From: Anaerolineales bacterium UBA6131
GTDB taxonomy: Bacteria; Chloroflexota; Anaerolineae; UBA2200
NCBI GenBank assembly: GCA_002435875.1
Contig: DIVN01000004.1
Span: 1 to 10,896 of the forward strand
Reading direction: 5' to 3'
Length of the DNA stretch: 10,896 nucleotides
Made by a program: the position numbers and the translations under genes. The stretch's first letter is position 1, and every line of letters starts with the position of its first letter. This document shows positions 7,355-10,896 of this stretch, piece by piece. The notes under the pieces are model-generated. The model had not been told where the DNA came from, did not search any database, and saw only the letters and a list, made by a program, of their open reading frames with translations.

Positions 7355-8949
7355 GAACGATTCTCCCACCGAGACATCAGCACACGGATCATCGGCGCGG
7401 CAACCACCGAGCCGCTCACAGCGCGCAGCAACACCCCTGCGTAGGAGGAGCCAGCGCCCCATATCAAGTCCACGCCGATCATCAGCCCGGTTGTCGCCAC
7501 CATCATCGCACCGCCCGCAGCCAGCAGCCCAAGCCAACCAAGGTCGGCGGGGATCGTGTAGAGGCGGTTACATAGCATCAGGCTAGACAGCGCCAGAGCC
7601 GATGGCACGGCCACCGCGCGCAGCAGGGGGCGCAACGATTGCCCCTGGAGAACCCTTCGCCAGGAAAAGGCCAGCGCGACGACCCCCCAAATCAGCGTAA
7701 AGACGTACGCATAGCCGGCTCCTGCCAGTCCCCACGAGGGGATCAGGGCCACGTTGAAGGCCAGGCTGCTCAGCCCGGACGCAAGGTAGAACGCTGTCAG
7801 GTACTGCGGCTTGCCGATGCCTTGAAACAAGTTCTGGTAGGGCACGTACGCTCCGCGAATGATGCAGCTGAAGGCGATGATCTGACCGATGCGGGCGCTT
7901 TCTTGGGCGAACTCGGGTCCCATCCAGAGCCTCAGGAACGCCGGGAACAGCAGGGTGACGGGCACATACAGGGCCGACGTGGCCAGCAACAGGCTCCAGG
8001 TGGCCGTCAGAAACAGGCGGCGCGCCTCCTCGAGGTCCTGGGTCACGCTAAAGCGCGGGAACAGTGCCGCACCCAGGCTGGCCACCGCATCCGTGCCGCG
8101 GAACACCAGGCTCTTCGGCACAGAAAGATAGGCAACGGAGGCCGTGTTGAGCAGGCCACCCACCAGGAGGCGGTCGGCCTCTTTCCACACGATGCCCAGC
8201 ATCTGCGTCGCCGTGGCAAAGACCCCATAGCCAAAGACTTCGCGTAGCCCTGCCCGGGATGGCAACGGCATCAGCCGCAAACGGGGAATCAGGCACTTCG
8301 CGATCACGACATTGGCGATCTGCCGCACGAGCGTGCTGATGACGGCCCACAGCACCAGCTCGTACACGCCGCCGCCGGAGCGTAGGATCACCACCGTGCC
8401 CACGACCTGCAGCGCGCTCTGCGCCACGGTGACCAGCGAGTTGATGTCGTAACGCTGCAGCGCCGGTGGGATCGCCCCAAATGCGCCGCTGACAAGCATG
8501 AGTCCCAGGTTGAAGGCGGTCAGGCGCAACAGGCTGATGCCCAGGGCCACGTCAGCGGGCGCCAGCGCCAGCCAACTGGCAAGCCACGGCGCGCCAAAGA
8601 ACAGCATGGCCCAGGCCAGGCTGCCAGTGACAAGGTATACGGCAGAGGTTGAGCCCATCGCGCGGTTGATGCCGGCCAGGTCGTTGCGCCCGTAGTAGTA
8701 GGCGACATAGCGTAGGGTGGCCTGGCCAAGGCCCAGGTCCATCACGGTCAGCAGCCCGCTGATGGACGTGACGAGCAGAAACAGGCCATAGTAGTCGGCA
8801 CCCAGGCTTGCGGTCAGGAATGGGGTAAGCAGGAAGCCCACCGCCGTGAACCAGACCGTGGAGAGCAGGCTCCAGGAAGCGCTGCTGAGCAGTGACTTGG
8901 GGGTAGAGGCAGTAACCGCTGAAGCTTCGCCAGACCGAAGGGTGTCCAA
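7351..8949 (-). CDS. Wzx-type polysaccharide flippase (MATE-like oligosaccharide exporter family)
   Basis: A 532-residue, very hydrophobic protein with about 12 to 14 membrane segments spread over its length, the size and pattern of Wzx/RfbX flippases. These move lipid-linked oligosaccharide repeat units across the cytoplasmic membrane. Family-like features include the N-terminal SLGADYYGLFLLVTSIS stretch (48-64), the MDLGLGQATLRYVAYYYG segment (70-87), and the central KSLVFRGTDAVASLGAALFP region (279-298). The start is a TTG at 8949, directly abutting the methyltransferase TGA (TGATTG); no in-frame ATG occurs until residue 70, well inside the conserved fold. A GGGG run about 8 bases upstream may serve as a weak ribosome site. 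The stop overlaps the next start by 4 bases. The assignment is firm at family level; the transported glycan is unknown. Confidence 0.88.
   Translation of the reverse strand: MDTLRSGEASAVTASTPKSLLSSASWSLLSTVWFTAVGFLLTPFLTASLGADYYGLFLLVTSISGLLTVMDLGLGQATLRYVAYYYGRNDLAGINRAMGSTSAVYLVTGSLAWAMLFFGAPWLASWLALAPADVALGISLLRLTAFNLGLMLVSGAFGAIPPALQRYDINSLVTVAQSALQVVGTVVILRSGGGVYELVLWAVISTLVRQIANVVIAKCLIPRLRLMPLPSRAGLREVFGYGVFATATQMLGIVWKEADRLLVGGLLNTASVAYLSVPKSLVFRGTDAVASLGAALFPRFSVTQDLEEARRLFLTATWSLLLATSALYVPVTLLFPAFLRLWMGPEFAQESARIGQIIAFSCIIRGAYVPYQNLFQGIGKPQYLTAFYLASGLSSLAFNVALIPSWGLAGAGYAYVFTLIWGVVALAFSWRRVLQGQSLRPLLRAVAVPSALALSSLMLCNRLYTIPADLGWLGLLAAGGAMMVATTGLMIGVDLIWGAGSSYAGVLLRAVSGSVVAAPMIRVLMSRWENRS
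7363..7367 (-). promoter_or_regulatory. Ribosome binding site GGGAG for the propeller gene
   Basis: GGGAG lies within the end of the flippase gene, 8 bases before the ATG at 7354. It decides this start over the 61-codon upstream extension of the same frame and over a later ATG at 7318, which has no ribosome site. Confidence 0.6.
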
Positions 8950-9909
8950 TCAGGCCGCCCCAGCGTGAACTTGACCGCTGCTTGTGTTCTTGGTGATCTT
9001 GATGACGACCTGTCTGATGTTGGGGTCTGCCCAGTCGGAAGTCAGGTAATGACACTTGCGTGAGACGTACCGTTGGGCCAAATAAGGCATGAACGGAAGA
9101 AACCGCAGGCGACGTCCGATTGCATCAATCAATCGAGCTAGCGGGACATGGTCGATATAGTACGCATTGTGCAAGAGCATCCCATCGTCAGCCAAGTGGG
9201 GGGGCTTTGCCGGTTTCTCTGCAATCAACACGATCTGCTCGATGGTCGCACCTGGCACCAGTAGCCTGTTCAGCAGTGCTTCCCGATCGTAGCGCCTTTG
9301 GAAGAAACTCTTGCCTTGAGCATTCCGCACCGAAGGCCACGGAGGTGACCACGAAAGCCACTCTTCGATATAGCTCGGGAATGCCGGGAGAGTAAGCACC
9401 CCGCAACCCGACTCCTTCAGAACACGCAGCATCTCGCGCACCGCGCGAGTATCACCATCGTACGGTATGTGCTCCAAGACGGACACCGAGAATACCTTGT
9501 CAAAATGCCCATCGGCATACGGAATGCAGTCCGCCGCATCAAAAGTGGCCACATCAATTGCGATATTGGCATGTTTCCGGTACGCCTCGAAATCTGCTAC
9601 AAAATAGTCCTCAACATCAGCCGCGACTACACCGTCGTAACCCTGAAGAGCATAGTACAGTGCCAGCAGCTTGGGGCTCGACACATCCAGAATCGCTTCA
9701 TGTGCTTGCGCTTGAAGGAGGAGAGCGGTGAGCGGCAGCTCCATCATCCTCACATAGTTCATAGGGATGTGAAACCACTCACGAAAGTGCCTCGTGTTCC
9801 TGATGGCGCTGTTGCAGAACTTACCAGCGACGAAGCGCACTGTTTGACCCACAAGTTGTCTCTGAATGTAACGTGCGGTTGAAATGGCGGGAAGCGATTC
9901 TGTCATCAT
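8950..9909 (-). CDS. Class I SAM-dependent methyltransferase (Methyltransf_11-like)
   Basis: A 319-residue protein, probably a sugar or polysaccharide methyltransferase acting in the cytoplasm. The central domain shows motif I as ILDVSSPKLLAL (73-84), an acidic VVAADVEDYF segment (95-104), then PYADGHFDKVFSVSVLEHI (130-148), the usual post-I/motif II pattern, and a VREMLRVLKESGCGVLTLP stretch (157-175). Motif I lacks the usual GxGxG glycines, replaced by SSPK. An open frame extends upstream to 10050, but that part overlaps the epimerase and does not look like family sequence. Two adjacent ATGs at 9909 and 9906 follow a GGTGGA ribosome site (9914-9919), so the start is placed here. The gene has lower GC than its neighbours: hand count 90/180 at 9481-9660, against 117/180 at 10501-10680 in the epimerase. 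The acceptor cannot be read from sequence. Confidence 0.8.
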   Translation of the reverse strand: MMTESLPAISTARYIQRQLVGQTVRFVAGKFCNSAIRNTRHFREWFHIPMNYVRMMELPLTALLLQAQAHEAILDVSSPKLLALYYALQGYDGVVAADVEDYFVADFEAYRKHANIAIDVATFDAADCIPYADGHFDKVFSVSVLEHIPYDGDTRAVREMLRVLKESGCGVLTLPAFPSYIEEWLSWSPPWPSVRNAQGKSFFQRRYDREALLNRLLVPGATIEQIVLIAEKPAKPPHLADDGMLLHNAYYIDHVPLARLIDAIGRRLRFLPFMPYLAQRYVSRKCHYLTSDWADPNIRQVVIKITKNTSSGQVHAGAA

Positions 9910-9937
9910 CTGGTCCACCGTTCTTGACGGCATTACG

Positions 9938-10896
9938 CTAGATCGCCAAACCGCGCGACGTGAGCTCGGCACGCGCGTGCTCAAAGCTGTCCACCGCATT
10001 CTGCGAGCGAACCCAATCGACCAGGTCCGCCATGCCGTCCTCGAAAGCAATCTTGGGCTGGTAGCCTAGCCCCTTGATCCTGCTGATATCCGCAAAGCAG
10101 TGGCGGATGTCTCCCGCGCGGTATTGCTGTACGATCTCGGGCGTCAGGTCGCTGCGCAGGTGCTCGGTGAGGGCCTCGGCCACATCCATGATGGTCACCG
10201 GCTGGCCGCTGCCCACGTTGAACACGCCGAAATCGGCCGCGTCAGAGTCCATGGCCAACAGGTTGGCCTGCACAACATCCGAGACGTGCACAAAATCGCG
10301 GCTCTGCCGGGCATCCTCGAAGATCACTGGCGGCCTGCCATTCAGCAACCGACCCGAGAAGATGGCCGCTACCCCAGTATAGGGATTGCTCAGCGCCTGT
10401 CGTATACCGTAGGTGTTAAAGTAACGCAGGGCCACGGTTGGGATGCCGTAGGTCCGCCCTACTGCCAGGCACATCTCCTCCTGGTCCTTCTTGCTCAGCG
10501 CGTAGATACTCGTGGCCTGCAGTGGCTTGTCCTCGTCGGTAGGCAACGCAGCCAGGGTCGCCCCGCAGGTCGGGCAGTGCAGCTCCCAATCGCGCGCGGC
10601 GAGCTGCGCTGCCGGGCGCAGATGCGGGTAAACGGTCCCATGTGTTGGGCACGTATACTTACCTTCGCCGTAGATGGACATCGAGGAGGCGACCATCAGT
10701 TTGCGCAGGCGGCCGCGCACGATAGCATCGTTGGCCAGGATGTCCAGCAGGACCGCCGTACCGTGGGTGTTGACATCCACGTAGCGCTCGATCTGGTACA
10801 TCGATTGCCCGACGCCGACCATGGCCGCCTCGTGAAAGACCACGTCGATGTCCGTCAGTGCGCGCCGCACCGCCTCTCGGTCGCGCACGTCACCGA
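9938..10896 (-). CDS. NAD-dependent NDP-sugar epimerase/dehydratase with zinc-ribbon-like insertion, 5' truncated; possible dTDP-L-rhamnose 4-epimerase
   Basis: Extended short-chain dehydrogenase/reductase (SDR) that interconverts a nucleotide sugar in the cytoplasm. The reading frame is open to the window edge: it begins mid-domain at Gly-Asp-Val-Arg-Asp, so the Rossmann GxxGxxG start lies outside and the GTG at 10888 is not the real start. Numbering from that codon, the sequence shows FHEAAMVG (18-25), the catalytic serine region ASSMSIYGEG (67-76), the YxxxK pair Y129/K133, and the sugar-binding stretch RQSRDFVHVSDV. Between the serine and the YxxxK sits a Cys/His insertion (C80, H83, C105, C108), giving Cx2H-x21-Cx2C. 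From memory, this insertion marks a subgroup often annotated as dTDP-L-rhamnose 4-epimerase (WbiB-like), which makes dTDP-6-deoxy-L-talose. The family is certain; the exact substrate is inference. It ends 28 bases before the methyltransferase. Confidence 0.9.
   Translation of the reverse strand, partial: GDVRDREAVRRALTDIDVVFHEAAMVGVGQSMYQIERYVDVNTHGTAVLLDILANDAIVRGRLRKLMVASSMSIYGEGKYTCPTHGTVYPHLRPAAQLAARDWELHCPTCGATLAALPTDEDKPLQATSIYALSKKDQEEMCLAVGRTYGIPTVALRYFNTYGIRQALSNPYTGVAAIFSGRLLNGRPPVIFEDARQSRDFVHVSDVVQANLLAMDSDAADFGVFNVGSGQPVTIMDVAEALTEHLRSDLTPEIVQQYRAGDIRHCFADISRIKGLGYQPKIAFEDGMADLVDWVRSQNAVDSFEHARAELTSRGLAI
10565..10651 (-). other. Zinc-ribbon-like insertion within the epimerase
   Basis: This segment encodes two knuckles, CPTHG and CPTCG, separated by 21 residues, giving four candidate zinc ligands (three Cys, one His). 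It lies between the catalytic serine and the catalytic tyrosine of the SDR fold, where ordinary GalE-type epimerases have no such element. The spacing is clear in the sequence; metal binding is inferred. Confidence 0.7.

Noticed and set aside
7355..7537. A 61-codon upstream extension of the propeller protein.
   Set aside because: It overlaps the flippase C-terminus, would put a charged Cys-rich segment before the signal peptide, and the ATG at 7354 has a good ribosome site.
9910..10050. A 47-codon upstream extension of the methyltransferase.
   Set aside because: It overlaps the epimerase 3' end, is Arg/Ser/Trp-rich, and the ATG pair at 9909/9906 has GGTGGA in place.

Overview
The window is one uninterrupted minus-strand gene cluster for making and exporting a surface polysaccharide. 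Nine genes are read from the high-coordinate end to the low end, with almost no intergenic space. Overall base composition is high in G+C. The gene content (Wzx-type flippase, Wzy/O-antigen-ligase-type polymerase, four glycosyltransferases of families GT2 and GT4, a nucleotide-sugar epimerase and a methyltransferase) is that of a capsule, exopolysaccharide or O-antigen-like locus. The source is most likely an uncultivated or environmental bacterium. I lean weakly towards Chloroflexota (Anaerolineae-like) because of the exported repeat protein with a Pro/Thr-rich linker and a C-terminal membrane anchor ending in arginines. No 16S or marker gene is present to settle this.

Layout in transcription order: (1) 10896-9938, an NDP-sugar epimerase whose N-terminus is cut by the window edge, of the subgroup carrying a zinc-ribbon-like insertion and resembling dTDP-L-rhamnose 4-epimerases; (2) 9909-8950, a SAM-dependent methyltransferase in a visibly lower-GC patch; (3) 8949-7351, a Wzx-type flippase; (4) 7354-5840, an exported, membrane-anchored protein with seven regular repeats, probably a seven-bladed beta-propeller; (5) 5834-4884, a GT2 glycosyltransferase; (6) 4856-3636 and (7) 3639-2431, tandem GT4 glycosyltransferases; (8) 2434-1523, a GT2 of the rhamnosyltransferase-like group; (9) 1512-16, a Wzy/O-antigen-ligase-type membrane protein. 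Junctions are 4-base overlaps (ATGA twice, CTGA once), a zero-base TGA|TTG junction, or gaps of 5 to 28 bases, so the cluster reads as one translationally coupled operon. No promoter or terminator is visible inside it, and no stretch above 300 bases lacks a gene.

How they may work together (inference): the epimerase supplies a nucleotide sugar, possibly dTDP-6-deoxy-L-talose or a relative; the four glycosyltransferases build a lipid-linked repeat unit on the cytoplasmic face; the methyltransferase may modify or cap a sugar; the flippase moves the unit across the membrane; and the Wzy-type protein polymerises or ligates it outside. The repeat protein is the unusual member. It is exported and membrane-anchored, and its start overlaps the flippase stop, so it may bind, retain or organise the polymer at the surface. 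No initiating phosphoglycosyltransferase and no chain-length regulator lies in the window; these would have to be elsewhere.
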